NCBI GenBank assembly: GCA_013416795.1
Contig: RQSC01000027.1
Span: 515,810-579,809, forward strand
Source: Prasinococcaceae sp. CCMP 1430
Lineage: Eukaryota; Prasinodermophyta; Palmophyllophyceae; Prasinococcales; Prasinococcaceae
Length of the DNA: 64,000 bases
Reading direction: 5' to 3'
Below, one piece after another: positions 38,241 to 48,904 of the stretch. The notes below the pieces were generated by a model. The model saw nothing but the letters and a program-made list of their open reading frames with translations. It made no database searches and had not been told where the DNA came from. Position numbers and translations under genes: made by a program. Each line of letters opens with the position of its first letter. Position 1 is the stretch's first letter.

Positions 38241-39856
38241 CTATTCGCCGTCGGGGCATTCGCTATTCCGGATCGCCTCATACTCGTGCGATCTCCCCTG
38301 GGTGTCCACCTCGCTCTGCTTGGACCGTTTCAAATAGAGCATCCTCGCCAAACCCACTACGCAAAACAAGAACATGGCCACGATATGGAGCACAAGGGCG
38401 ATCGTTCGAAGCTTCTGCTTCTCACGAGCTCTCCGCGAAAGCAGTGGTCCGCACGGGCGCGGGGAGCACTCCGTGGCGATGCCCTTCACGTTGGAACACC
38501 TCCATCCACCGGAGTCGCCAAGGGTGAGGTTATGGACACGGACGCCTTCGATGGGGCTATCCTGCAGGCCTTCGATGTCAACTGCGAGCGCGCTGCGCTG
38601 CCCAAACCAATTCTCGAGCGTGATGCCGCTCAGGCGAGGCATTTCCGGCGCGACGTACGAGGCGTTGCACGCTGGATTGGGGTCGCCGTAGAAATCTGAT
38701 ACGAAGAGCGTGATGGCCACATCCTCAGAGGTCGAATTGGCGAACGTCACATTGCGGATGTACGCACCGCGAGTCGAGGAACTCTTCAGGCGCACTGCGG
38801 CGTGGCAGTTGACGAAGTGGCTGTTGACCACCGTCACGTTCTCCACGCCACCCGACATCTGTGACGACGAGCGCGGATCCACAGGGGCTGGCTGTCAGAC
38901 GCAGCCTGCGGCATCGGTTGGCAGTATGGGCACTGTCGCGCAGCGGCTGCGCATCGCACCTCTGACCCGATGCATACACCTGCAGCCTTTGGAGAGTTGA
39001 CCGTGAGGTTGCGTATGAAGATGTTCCTGCTCGGCCTGCCAAACTCCAGGCCTGCGCAGTCCCAGCCGCTCTTGATGGCAACGCCATCGTCGCCCACCTG
39101 AAAGTAGCTGTGCTCGACGAGCACATCTTGGCTGCTGTCAGGGTCGAAGCCGTCAGTGTTGGGCGATGGCTGGTGGTTGAGTATTGTGAGGAAGCGAGCG
39201 GTCACATTCTCGCACGCGTAGGGGTGCACCGTCCAAAAAGGCGAGTTCACGAGCGTGACGTTGGTGATCACTAAACCGGTAGTAAACATGAGCTCTATGA
39301 GGCGTGGTCGCGTGATGTTCGTCGCAGCTTCCCTGCCGTCGAGGTGGGCATACCACCACTCCCAGCCCGCGCCGTCGATGGTACCATTGTCGCCGGCGAT
39401 CACAACGTCAGTGAGGTTGTAGCCGCCTATGAAGGGCGCGCGCCGCGGGCCCAGGTGGTCGCGTCCTGTGCCGTAGCCCGGCAACGGAGCGACTACTGGA
39501 AACCTTTCGAAGTCATCCACGGCCTTGATCGTCGCGTTTGCGCCAATCCATAGCGTACAGTTGCTCGTCAGGTTGAAGGGCGCGGACATGTACACGCCCG
39601 GACCAGGGAAGACCAGCGTCGCACCGCCATCGCGCGCATGTTTGCTCGCGTTGCGTAGAGCTGCCTCGATGCTCGCAGTGTTGTCCGTGACACCATCACC
39701 GACGGCCCCGAAGGCTCGCGCGTCGAGCGTCACCGCGCGCCCAGGAAGCTGTGTCGGCGAAGCACGCGCGGTGCCCGCGCCGCGGACCGCCAGCGACCCA
39801 AGCGTGGCGAGCAACAGCGCGCGAACCACGCGCGTGCTCCCCCCTCGCACGCGCAT
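38241..39856 (-). CDS. GH28 polygalacturonase-like enzyme with C-terminal membrane anchor
   Basis: Exons 38960-39856 and 38241-38858, phase 0, separated by a 101-bp GTGCGA...CACAG intron; 504 residues. The signal peptide is MRVRGGSTRVVRALLLATLGSLAVRGAG. The right-handed beta-helix enzyme has the family-28 landmarks ARAFGAVGDGVTDNT, NTDGFDPDSSQDVLVEHSYFQVGDDGVAIKSGWD and GSEMSGGVENV. The three aspartates expected in NTDG and GDD are present. GSEMSGG replaces the GHG of classical fungal enzymes, as in the plant At3g61490-type clade. Many N-x-T/S sites are visible. After the catalytic part a clear hydrophobic span (TIALVLHIVAMFLFCVVGLARMLYL) and a basic tail (KRSKQ) suggest it is held at the cell surface or in the secretory pathway. 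Confidence 0.9.
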
Positions 39857-40410
39857 CCCGCCTCGCCACCCTTCCCCCCCCTCGCGGTCAGCACTCCCGC
39901 GTGCGACGCTTGCCAGGCAACGCGGATGAGAACGCCACAGCCTCGCTTCCCGGCATATGTGGGCCTTCCCTTGACTCCGCCCTCTCTGCCGGCGCGCTCG
40001 CGCGCAGAGTGGCACCAGTGGCGCACCCCCCCGTGCTGCTGCTCATGTTGCGACGTAGGTGCGTACCCCACTGCTTTGCCTCGCACGCGCGCGGTCATTT
40101 TCCGCGCACCACGGCGCGGCGTTCGCACGTGTTTCGTACCGGCGGCGTGGGAAGAAAGAGCGCGCGAATCAACACCCCGGCGCGCGCGGCGCGCGCGGTC
40201 ACGCGCTGCTGCGTGCCACACGGGCACACGCGGCGCGCGTGCGCACGCGGTTGTGCGAGGGAGGGAGGGGAGGGTGAGGGGAGGGGGGGGGGCGCAGCTT
40301 CCTCACGGGGGCGAGACGCGCAGCGAGGCGACGGCCTCGGGACAGGCGGCCCACGGCCCGTGCGCGGCGCAAGTGCGGGCTTTTGGTTGGTTGGTGGCGC
40401 ACCGGCGGGG
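39857..40410. other. Divergent upstream region (GH28 / tetraspanin-like)
   Basis: About 550 bp of GC-rich sequence with CGCG tracts (40170-40200) and a G-rich run (40258-40290). I see no telo-box-like word and no gene. Confidence 0.4.
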
Positions 40411-41801
40411 ATGTCGGCGACCGCGGGCGGCGAGATCCAACCAGAGGCGGCGCACGCGGGGATGAGCAACGGCGATGCGGGTGGCGGCATCATCGCGCGC
40501 ATGCGAGCATTTCTCGCCAGCTTCTCGCGAGGGCATTCGCTGCAGCTTCTCGAGGAAAAGGACTCGCGGCACCAGCGGCTGTGGGCATTTGCTATGCTGG
40601 GCGCTCTTTGTGGCGCGACAGCCTACAGTACCGCATTTGCTGTTGCCGTAGCTTTCGGGGCAATCGCTGATGTGCGCGCGGCGATCTACATCCTGTCGCT
40701 GGGCTGCGCGGGGACGCTCGTGTATCTCCTCGGGATGGTTGCCACTTACAATATGCTCAAGCGCCTGTTGACTTGCTACGCCGTGATGGCAATGGTCGGT
40801 GCAGCGCTCTACTTTCTGGGTTTCGTGGCGGCGATGACGGCGTCCACCACCAGCGTTGGCGAAGCAGCTTTCCTCCGCACCTGTCTCAGCTTCATCAATG
40901 CAGAGTATACGCAAAAGCCAGTCGCAGATACAATCGGGGCAGCATGGAACAGAGAGGCGTCGCACGTCTACGAAGACTCGTTTCCCAGCAACATTACAGG
41001 TGAGCGAAAAAGAGCGCCACCAGCAGAGCGCCGCCCATCTTGCTGGCCATGCGCTGACGTCTTGCGTAAGCATACATGCCATACTGCTGCCTATGCGGCG
41101 AGCACAACGAGTCCGTCCTCGGGGGCGACTGGTACGATGAGAAATGCGTGGCCACAGTCACGTACACGGTACCCGCGCCCGGAAACGCCACCGACACAGT
41201 TGTCACAGAGTGGCCGAGCGTGCGCGCCGCGCGTTCGTGGCTGTACCAGACCTATCCAAAGGAGTGCCGCGCACAGAAGACCAACAAGAAGGTCATTCTC
41301 CACGAGAAATCGGGCGATCCCAAAAAGCCACGACCGAACGCCAACGCTACCAACAGCAGCTCTGGCGCGGGCACGGGCGCCGGAGGGCAGCCAGGGGCGA
41401 ACACGACTGCTGTGCCCTTGTACAGCACGCGCCCCAACTACTCGCTCATGACCAAGCACCTGCTAGCCGACGACTGGGACGCTGTCTTCGCCGAGTACGA
41501 CTTCGAAGGGCCGGATGCGCAGACCGAATCTGCTCTGATTGCGAGGGACCTCGTGAGTCAGAAGGCAAACCCGTGCCTCTGTGACTGCGCGCAGGTCGCG
41601 GCTGCGCCGACGAACCGATCTTCAACGTCCGTCGTGGCGAAGGTTTTGGAGGCATGGGACCCGATAGATTGCCCGGTGTACTATGACCAGCTCAGAGCGC
41701 CCACCGTCGTGCTGAGCATCCTCTGCTTGATCGTATCGCTGGCGCTGCTGTATTCATGCCATCTTTCTTTCGAGCTCTCCAAGATGCGAGGCATGGTGTG
41801 A
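40411..41801 (+). CDS. Four-span membrane protein with tetraspanin-like topology
   Basis: Exons 40411-40999 and 41071-41801, phase 1 (GTGAGC donor, TAAG acceptor); 439 residues. Three spans are close together (LWAFAMLGALCGATAYSTAFAV, IYILSLGCAGTLVYLLGMVATY, CYAVMAMVGAALYFLGFVAAM). A ~230-residue loop follows, with a Cys cluster PYCCLCGEH, further cysteines (CDCAQV, DCPVYY) and N-glycosylation sites, then a fourth span (VVLSILCLIVSLALLYSC) and a short basic tail. The small-loop/large-loop layout and the CCxCG motif recall tetraspanins, but the overall sequence is divergent. It could be an algal family of its own. It converges with DNAAF1. Confidence 0.65.
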
Positions 41802-41938
41802 GGATGCGAGTCACCTCAACGATCGCCGACGTGCACCAGAGCGACACGAGGCGCGCAAGGGCCTGCTGCGCCGCTACGTAAGACGAGCGATCACGTTTGG
41901 AAGCACTAGCTGCCTTCGTCTGGTCTATTTGGCATTAC

Positions 41939-43786
41939 TCAGTCCACATCGCAGAGCCCGTCCTCGTCGTCCTCGTCCTGCGCGAACGCCACTTCCTTCG
42001 CATCGACCGGCTCGGTCGCAATGGCAGCGGCGGCGGCGGCAGCGGCGGCGTGATCCGCGGGATCCTCACCGAGGTCGTCACCAGCACTGGCGGCATCGTC
42101 AGCAGCATAACCACCAACGTCGCCAGCGATCTCTGTGGTCACCACATCCTGCGACTCTTCGTCCTCGTCACTTGAAGACGAGTACTCGTCGTCCGAAGGG
42201 AGCCACGCGTGGCGCTTTCGGTGCACAGACTGCGGCATGCCAGCTGTCTCTACACCGCCCTCAGAATCACCCCCCTCGGCCTCAGCCTCGACCACGGCCT
42301 CGGCCTCCACTTCCTGTCGCTCGCCCACTTCCACCGCCGCTTTCCACAAGGACGAGTACATGTCGGTGCCCCAGATTGCTGGGCGCGGCGGCGCGGGCAC
42401 GGCCGCTGTGCTTCCATGGCCCTCTCCACCGCCCTCACCACCGCCATACGACGTGAGCGCCTCCGCCTTGGCCGCCGAGCGCGCCATCTCGCGACGCACT
42501 ACCTGCGCTTTGAATGTGCGCTGGGTTTCGCGCTGCCTCTCCAGCATGTCGGCGGTGATGGGGGCTGGTTGGCGCACTGGGGACGGCGCCTCTTGCTCCG
42601 GCCGCTCCCGCTGTTCTGGCTCCTCGCGCTGCTCCCGCTGCTCCACAGCGTCCACATCGAGGGCGGGCGCCTTATTATTCTGGACAGCGGCTGAGCCGGT
42701 GTCCGCGTTTGCGCTCATGCGCTGTTCCTCCCCGTGCTGCTGCTCTTTCTCTGCGCCTGCACGCGCCGAAGCTTCATCCTTGTCCACCACCACGAAGTCG
42801 CTTCCGCACGGGCTGGGCGCGCGCTCCGACTGCGGCGCCTCGCGCGGCTCGAGGCCGTGGAACTGCTTGCTTAATAGCTCCTCGCGCTCCATGAGTTCCC
42901 TTTGCCGCTTGGCCTTGCCCTTCTCCACCATCTCTCGGAACGCGTCGCGGTGGCGCTGCCTGTCCGCCTCCTCCTCATCCTTTATGCGCTGGCGCTCTTC
43001 GCGCTCGGCCTCGATGCCGCCTTTGACGAAGGCCTTGGCGAGGCGCGACTCCTTGGGGAACACAGGCGACTCATCTAGGTAGTTGAGGGAGGGCATGGCT
43101 GCAATCAGGCTCTTGCGGTAGTGCTTCACCATCGACACCACACGGTTGCCCTTGAGAACCAGCAGAGAAAGTGGGATGGTCTTGAGCAGCTCCACCGCCT
43201 CCGGCTGTTCCAGCTGATTGTTTGAAAGGTCCAGGCTGCGAAGCTCGGGGCTTTGCGCGAGCTCCTCGACACCCTCGAGGCCGGTGACCCTGTTATTGGC
43301 CGCGTGCAATGTGGTGAGCAGCTTGAGCTTCCCGATGCCCTCGAGGGATGTCAACGAGTTGTCGCTGATATCTAGCGTGCGAAGGTTCGTCAGGCAGCCC
43401 AGGCAGCCCGTGTCAAGGCTGCGTAGCAGGTTTTGGTTGACGTAAAGCGTGCACAGCTCTGTCTGTGCCTCGAGGCCCTCGATCTCATCAATGCCATTTC
43501 CCTCCAGGTAGAGCGTCTGCTCAGGTGTACAGGCGTGGCCGGTGACGCAAACAAGCGCGCACACGACGCGGGTGAAGCGGTGTCAGCGCCCGGACGGCCG
43601 GCTCGCCGACGCCGCGAGACTCAGCGCGCGCGTGCGCACCTTGAGGCCTGTGTACTTCTCCAGCGCTTCAATGCGCGAGATACCCTTGCGCTGTAGCCGC
43701 AGCACATCGTTCAGCTCCGGACACGATGCATACAAGTGCTCCTTGCGGCAGAGATCGCGAAGGTACGACTCTGTCAGCACCGTCAT
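41939..43786 (-). CDS. DNAAF1: Dynein axonemal assembly factor 1 (LRRC50/ODA7 type)
   Basis: Exons 43640-43786 and 41939-43516, phase 0; 574 residues. DNAAF1 helps preassemble outer and inner dynein arms in the cytoplasm. The start MTVLTESYLRDLCRKEHLY...LNDVLRLQRKGISRIEALEKYTGLK, joined to TLYLEGNGIDEIEGLEAQTEL, matches the family across the splice. Six leucine-rich repeats follow, with the cap SLNYLDESPVFPKESRLAKAFVKGG. The second half is a charged helix (EAEREERQRIKDEEEADRQRHRDAF) and acidic low-complexity sequence with Ser/Asp and poly-Ala tracts. It shares a 638-bp divergent promoter with CYB5D1, another ciliary gene. The 123-bp GTGCGC...GCAG intron is a multiple of three. Confidence 0.93.
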
Positions 43787-44424
43787 GGCCGGCCGGCAAG
43801 GCGCGTGCCCGGCGCCCGCGCCCCCCGCTCTGCCGGCCTCCCTTTGCCGGTCCCCCTTCCCCCGCTCCGCACTCTTCCCCACCCCTACCCACGACTTGCC
43901 GCGCACAGCTGCCCTGCGCGCCGAGCCCCCGTCGCCGCCGCCGCGCAGGCGCCGCGCGCGCGACGTGTGTCTGCGCGCTCGATGGCGCGCGCGCGCCCGC
44001 GCGTTGACCGCCGGTGCGTCCCAACGAAAACAGGTGCGACCTGGAGTTCCTCTGAAAGACTCGAGCAAGCACCCCTCCACGACGTCGATACCAGGGTAAA
44101 ATTGGGGTAGACCGGGAAGAGACATCTCCCAAACCCTCGCCGTTCCCCGAGGCGGAGGTGCCCGATTTGGGCCGCGGACCGCGCGTGGCCGTGCTGGCGG
44201 CGCACGTGCGGGGCGCGGCGCGGAGCGATGTCGCTCCCGACGGGCGCCCTGCGCGGGGCGGCGCGGGGCGGGGCGGGTGAGCCTTGCGGACCGCGGGCGG
44301 TGACGTTCCGAGCCACCCCCCATCGCGGGCCGTGCGCGCGCGCGCGTGCACGCGTGCGCCTGTGCGCGCGCAGCCGTGCGAGCTCGCCGGCTGCGCACGA
44401 GGGGGAGGAGGGGTGTAACGCACG
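43787..44424. promoter_or_regulatory. Bidirectional upstream region of two ciliary genes
   Basis: 638 bp between the start codons of DNAAF1 (minus) and CYB5D1 (plus). It contains GGGTAAAATTGGGGTAGACC (44093-44112), GAGGCGGAGG and GGGGCGGGGCGG GC-box-like words (44150-44275), and CGCG tracts. I see no X-box that I would defend. Shared regulation is inferred from the head-to-head arrangement. Confidence 0.5.
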
Positions 44425-45327
44425 ATGGGGGCCGGGGGTGCGGAAGAGGCGTCTACGGAGCCTGCGCGCCCAAGGTACTTCACACCTACCGAGGTCGGTG
44501 CGCACAACAACCCGGATGACGTGTGGGTGTCCTTTCTCGGAGGGGTGTACGACCTGACGCCTCTGTCAGCAAATGGCGAGAACGGAGTGCTGCTGCAGCC
44601 ACTGCTCGACGTGGCGGGCACCGACATCTCGCACTGGTTCGATGCGAGCACGGGGGACCTCAAGAGGTCGGTGGACCCGGTCACCAACCTGGGGGGCTAC
44701 CACGTCCCCATGGGCCGCTTCGTGCATGTACCGCCCGCCGACCCGAGCGCCGACTGGAGTACGTCTTTCGGGACGCCGTGGTGGAAGAATGCCGGGCTGC
44801 GCGTGGGTGACCTCACCGCATGCACGCGGCTGGTGCGCATTAAAAACGTGCTTACTGCGCAGGAGGCGACGCTGGAGGTCCCCGAGGAGGAGACTGTGGG
44901 TGAGATACGCGAGCGCTACCTCGCGCACAACTGGCACGCCAAGGGCTACACCTGGAAAGTCATGAAGCGCACGCCGCCTGAGGACGGTGCGGAGGAGGCT
45001 ACTGGTGCGTGCAGCAAAAGCGCACGAACACGCACTGCGCGCGCGCACGCGAACAGTTGCCGGTGATGCGTGCTCGCATGCTCGCCCAATCGCACTTGTA
45101 GGCACACCCACGCTGACGCGCTTGCTTGCTTGATTTGTGCTCGCGCCCGCGAACCCACATACCCTCACGCAGCCACGTACGAATGGATAGAGCTTGATAT
45201 GGATAAGACACTCGCCGACAACGGAGTGCCCGACCAGGCGCCCGACTTTGCTGCGGTGGGCATCGATGAGGACTACTATGTGCCCGTCATTCACGTGTAC
45301 TTTAAGGACGCGCTCACCGTTGCGTGA
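44425..45327 (+). CDS. CYB5D1: Cytochrome b5 domain-containing protein 1
   Basis: Exons 44425-45004 and 45173-45327, phase 1 (GTGCGT...CGCAG); 244 residues. The product follows CYB5D1 throughout: RYFTPTEVGAHNNPDDVWVSFLGGVYDLT, LLDVAGTDISHWFD, GRFVHVPPADPSADW, FGTPWWKN, LTAQEATLEVPEEETVGEIRERYL and AKGYTWKV, ending in the conserved VPVIHVYFKDALTVA. One haem-ligand-type His is present in SHWF, but the HPGG loop of ordinary cytochrome b5 is absent, as in the family. CYB5D1 is an axonemal, radial-spoke-linked protein needed for normal ciliary beating. Confidence 0.92.
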
Positions 45328-45501
45328 CGCGTGCACGCGCTCTGGGCGAGCTTTTGGTGCCGTAATGATTGTGGATTTGTACAACGTGTCACTATGAAGA
45401 GGGCCGACTTCGCACGACACCGATGCCGAGGACGCGCGTGCGGCATCTGTGTGGCATACGCGAGCGCGGCACTTCGCATGCGTGCATAAGTATGGTTGCT
45501 G

Positions 45502-47454
45502 TCATTCCCACCAGAAGTTGACAGAGGCGCTGGACGACATCGAGCGGCAGTAGTGCCACACACCTGCCGGGATAAAGAGGGCATCGCCAGGCGCAAGCAC
45601 GCAGTCGACGTATGAGGCGCTGCTGAACTCTGGAAACCGAGCTGCGTCAGGCGCATCCATGTCGACCTGCATGATGCGCGATTGCGCACGAGCACGCGCG
45701 CAAGAGTGTGTGTGTGTACACACCGCGTATTAGTGGCCGATAGGGACGACTAGGCGCACTCGTGCAGATGTAGGCTCGCGCGTCTGCATACCTGGCTTGC
45801 GTTCGCCCAGCGCGATTCACTACTGCGCGGGTAGAGCTTGAAGCCTTGGTCATGGGGGTAGAGACGAACATACTTACGGCCAACAATCTGTGCACACGTT
45901 CCACACGCTCGCGCTTGTCAGCTCCTCAGCCCACACTCTGACATAGACGCAAAAGTGCCTGTCGACGCACCTGACAGAGCATGTTGTGATTTGGATCGTG
46001 GTGCAGGGGCGTGACGGTGTGTTTGGGCCCCAGCCACGCGTTGGCGGCCACCAGCCGCCCTCGGCCCGTGCGCGTCTGCGGTGGCGGTGCCACGTCAGCC
46101 GCCAGCGCCTCGACCTGGTCGAGCAGTGGATGCTGCGCCAGGTAACCGCGCTGCAGCTGCGCGGCAGCATGACCGTCGCCTTCGCTTACGCCGCTGCCAA
46201 AAGCGTCATTTCCAACCTGGCCCCAATCGGTGTGGCCATCGCTGGCGTCCTCAGCGCCCCATCCTTCAGCACCCACGAAGCGATCGAAGTACTCCGCGAG
46301 GCTCATGAGCTCGTGGCGCCAACCCTCGGCTAAGTAGTTGCGTCCGACCTGCGTGTGCGCGTGCGCCAGTAGTCACGCGTGTGAGTGATGAATCGCCATA
46401 TGCGTTCGGGCCGCCCTTGCCCATGCCCCTTCCCCCGTCCCCCTCTAATCTTCAAGAATGCATGGGCGCGCGTAGCAGAGAGCATTCGCGCGCGGCACAC
46501 CTCAACAGGTACCAGCCGCCCGCCCGCCACGCGTTTGAGGTAGTTGCCGCCAGGTTTTGCCCAGCGCTCGGCGGCGGCCCAGCTCCAGTGCGCGACCGCG
46601 CCCTTGAGCACAACGGCCTTGGCGGGCAAGAGGTGCTCGCGCGCGAATGCGTCGCCGTCGTCGAGCTCGGCGGCCATGCGGCACGGCACTGCGCGCGCGG
46701 CGAGGAGCGAGCCAGGTGGTAAAACCTCGCGCAGGCCCGCGGTAGCTGCAAAGCGTGCGCTGCCGCCAAGGTCCTCGCCCCGACGAGCGGCCGCATCGAG
46801 CGCGACGGCAGGTGTAGCTGGTGTGGCGGGAGGAGTGCCTTTGTCATCTCTACCCTCAGCGAGCGCACCGTCCACCGCCGCGCGCGCCGCCCAGTCAAGC
46901 GCTGCGCGCCATGCGGGCCCGCCAATGATGATGGCCATGTCGAGCGCGCGTCGCGCGGCATCGAGCCGGCCGGCCTCGCCCTGCCGCAGCAAATCCTCGA
47001 TCAGGCGGCCCAGCACAGCTGCGTCTCGCCAAGCTTGCGCCCAGTCATCCCCGCCGCTGCCTGGCGCGCAACAGCTATGAGCGCAGCCCATGGCGTCATC
47101 CTCGGCAATTTCCGCCACGCGCGCAGCAGACACCAATGCGACATCGGCTGCGCCAGCTGCAAGGCCCTCGACAGCGCGCCGCAGGCACGCCGCGGCCTCT
47201 TTTGCGTCGCACGAGCGCTCGGGCTCCCCGCAGGCGCGCAGCGCGGCCGAAGAGACGCATGGCAGCCCGCCAGATGGTGAGACCCTGTCGGCTGCCGCAC
47301 CGCTTGCGACGCTGCTGACGCCACCATTATCCGCGTCCTCAAGCTTTGCCGCGGTTGCGAGCGCTCGGCCACTCAGTGCGATGAGTGCCTTGAAGGGGAG
47401 GCTCACATAGCCCTCCCGGGCGCTCTCCGGCGGCGGCAGCCGTGCGCCTGCCAT
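45502..47454 (-). CDS. KDM8: JmjC-domain hydroxylase JMJD5/KDM8
   Basis: Four exons: 46501-47454, 45971-46348, 45792-45887 and 45502-45666, all phase 0 (donors GTGTGC, GTGCGT, GTATGC); 530 residues (human is 416). JMJD5 is a nuclear 2-oxoglutarate/Fe(II) enzyme reported as an arginine hydroxylase. The N-terminal 280 residues are an Ala-rich helical region like that of the animal protein. AKAVVLKGAVAHWSWA...NYLKRVAGGRLVPVEVGRNY opens the JmjC fold. NAWLGPKHTVTPLHHDPNHNMLCQ has the H-x-D iron ligands, VGRKYVRLYPHDQGFKLYP and NASQVDMDAPD follow, and GDALFIPAGVWHYCRSMSSSASVNFWWE carries the distal His and family C-terminus. The long first exon has an acidic/Ala insert before the catalytic part. 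Confidence 0.93.
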
Positions 47455-48904
47455 CGCGCCGCGACGGCCGCCCCTGCCGGCGCTGGACAAGCGCGTGGCC
47501 GAACAGCGCCACCGCCTGCCACGCAGCTGTGGCGCGCGCGGCCGCACCACTGCGGACGCGGCCGGCGCGGGACGGCCACACGCGCCACGGCCGCGCGTGC
47601 CCCTTCGGCCGGCCGCGCGCGCGGCCACTCCGCGCGGCACAGTAATGCATCCCTGGTCCTGCCCGAAGCCTGCCAGGCCAACGCTCGCGCTCGATCGAGA
47701 TGGATGAATGGACACAATGCTGCGTGACATCCGGCTGCGTTTGGGGAACTCCCCATCACCTCGCTGGGTCTGCACCAGCCCGCAGACTCGAGCCAGACTC
47801 CAGAGTCTCCAGCCAGACCCGCTCTTGCAGCCTGCACGCGTGCTCTCCCTCTTCCTCTCACCTCCACCGTTCGATCAATCGACCACCGCCACCAACCAAC
47901 CAACCGCGGTGCGGTACCGGCCACCCGCGCGCGGTCATCACCATCCATGCAGCGCCTCCCAGACACCAGCCAGGGCCGAAAACTGCGGAACGCTCCCCGC
48001 GCGCAGCGCTTCCCCAAAGATCTCCCCCTCCGGCCGCGGCCCGCGCGGCCGCCGAAACCAAAAAACGCAAAATCTGAAAAGGCTATGAAAAATATAGCCA
48101 ACGCCCCGCCTGCCGGACGGATGTGCGGACCGGGGATTCCACTCGTTTGGCAATTCCTCGCCGGCTTCGCCCATCGAGTCTGCGGTTCCGCGTTCGCGCG
48201 CTCGGTTTCGGTTCCCCGAGCGCGCGCGCGCGCGCGAGCGCAGGGGCCCGGGTGCTGCGCGCGGTCAGTCATCAGGTCCCCCTTTATCTGTCTATGTTAC
48301 TGTTGGGGGGGGGGGAGGCGGGCCGGCCCGCGCGGAGAGCGGGCGCCGGGGCCGCAGCGGACGCCGACGAGCAAGGGCTGCGCGAGCGCGCCCCGGCGAC
48401 GGCGCGGGTTGCGAGGGTGGCGCGAGCGACGCACGTGGGCGGGTGGTGGGCGGGCGGACAGCCGAACCAAAGGCGCCCACGGCGATGGCATGCTCTGTCG
48501 GTGACCAGACGGCGTTGTACTCGCGTTCGAAGGGCTCGAAGGTACCGCCACTGCCGCGCGCGCCCCCGCCCGCCGCGTTTCGAACGCAGTTCGAAACGCG
48601 CACAGCGGCGAGAATAATGCGAATATGCGGACGCCGCCGAGTGTCGCGCGCGCGAAATCGCCAACCTCAAACGAACAAACAACGCGCTCGCGGAGGTGGC
48701 GCGGCCCGGCGGCGCGCGCGGGGCGTCCACCCGCCGCGCGGGGGGCGCGCGGGTTGAACGGGGTGAGATTGCCGCCGCTGAGGGAGGGCGCGCCGCAGGC
48801 GAGTGCCAGGCGACGTCTGGGCACGACCGCGACCGCCCAGCGCGCCCACGCGTGAGTCAGAAAAGGGCGGAGACACGTCAAGACGTTCCCTCTCGCTCGG
48901 TGCC
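47455..48904. other. 1.45-kb divergent upstream region (JMJD5 / calcium channel)
   Basis: It contains a C/A-rich tract (CCACCGCCACCAACCAACCAACC near 47880-47910), the inverted repeat GGCTAT-GAAAAAT-ATAGCC (48082-48100), a CCCCTTTATCTGTCTATGTTACTG patch (48280-48303) and CGCG tracts. No telo-box word is obvious. No reading frame looks like a genuine protein. Confidence 0.45.
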
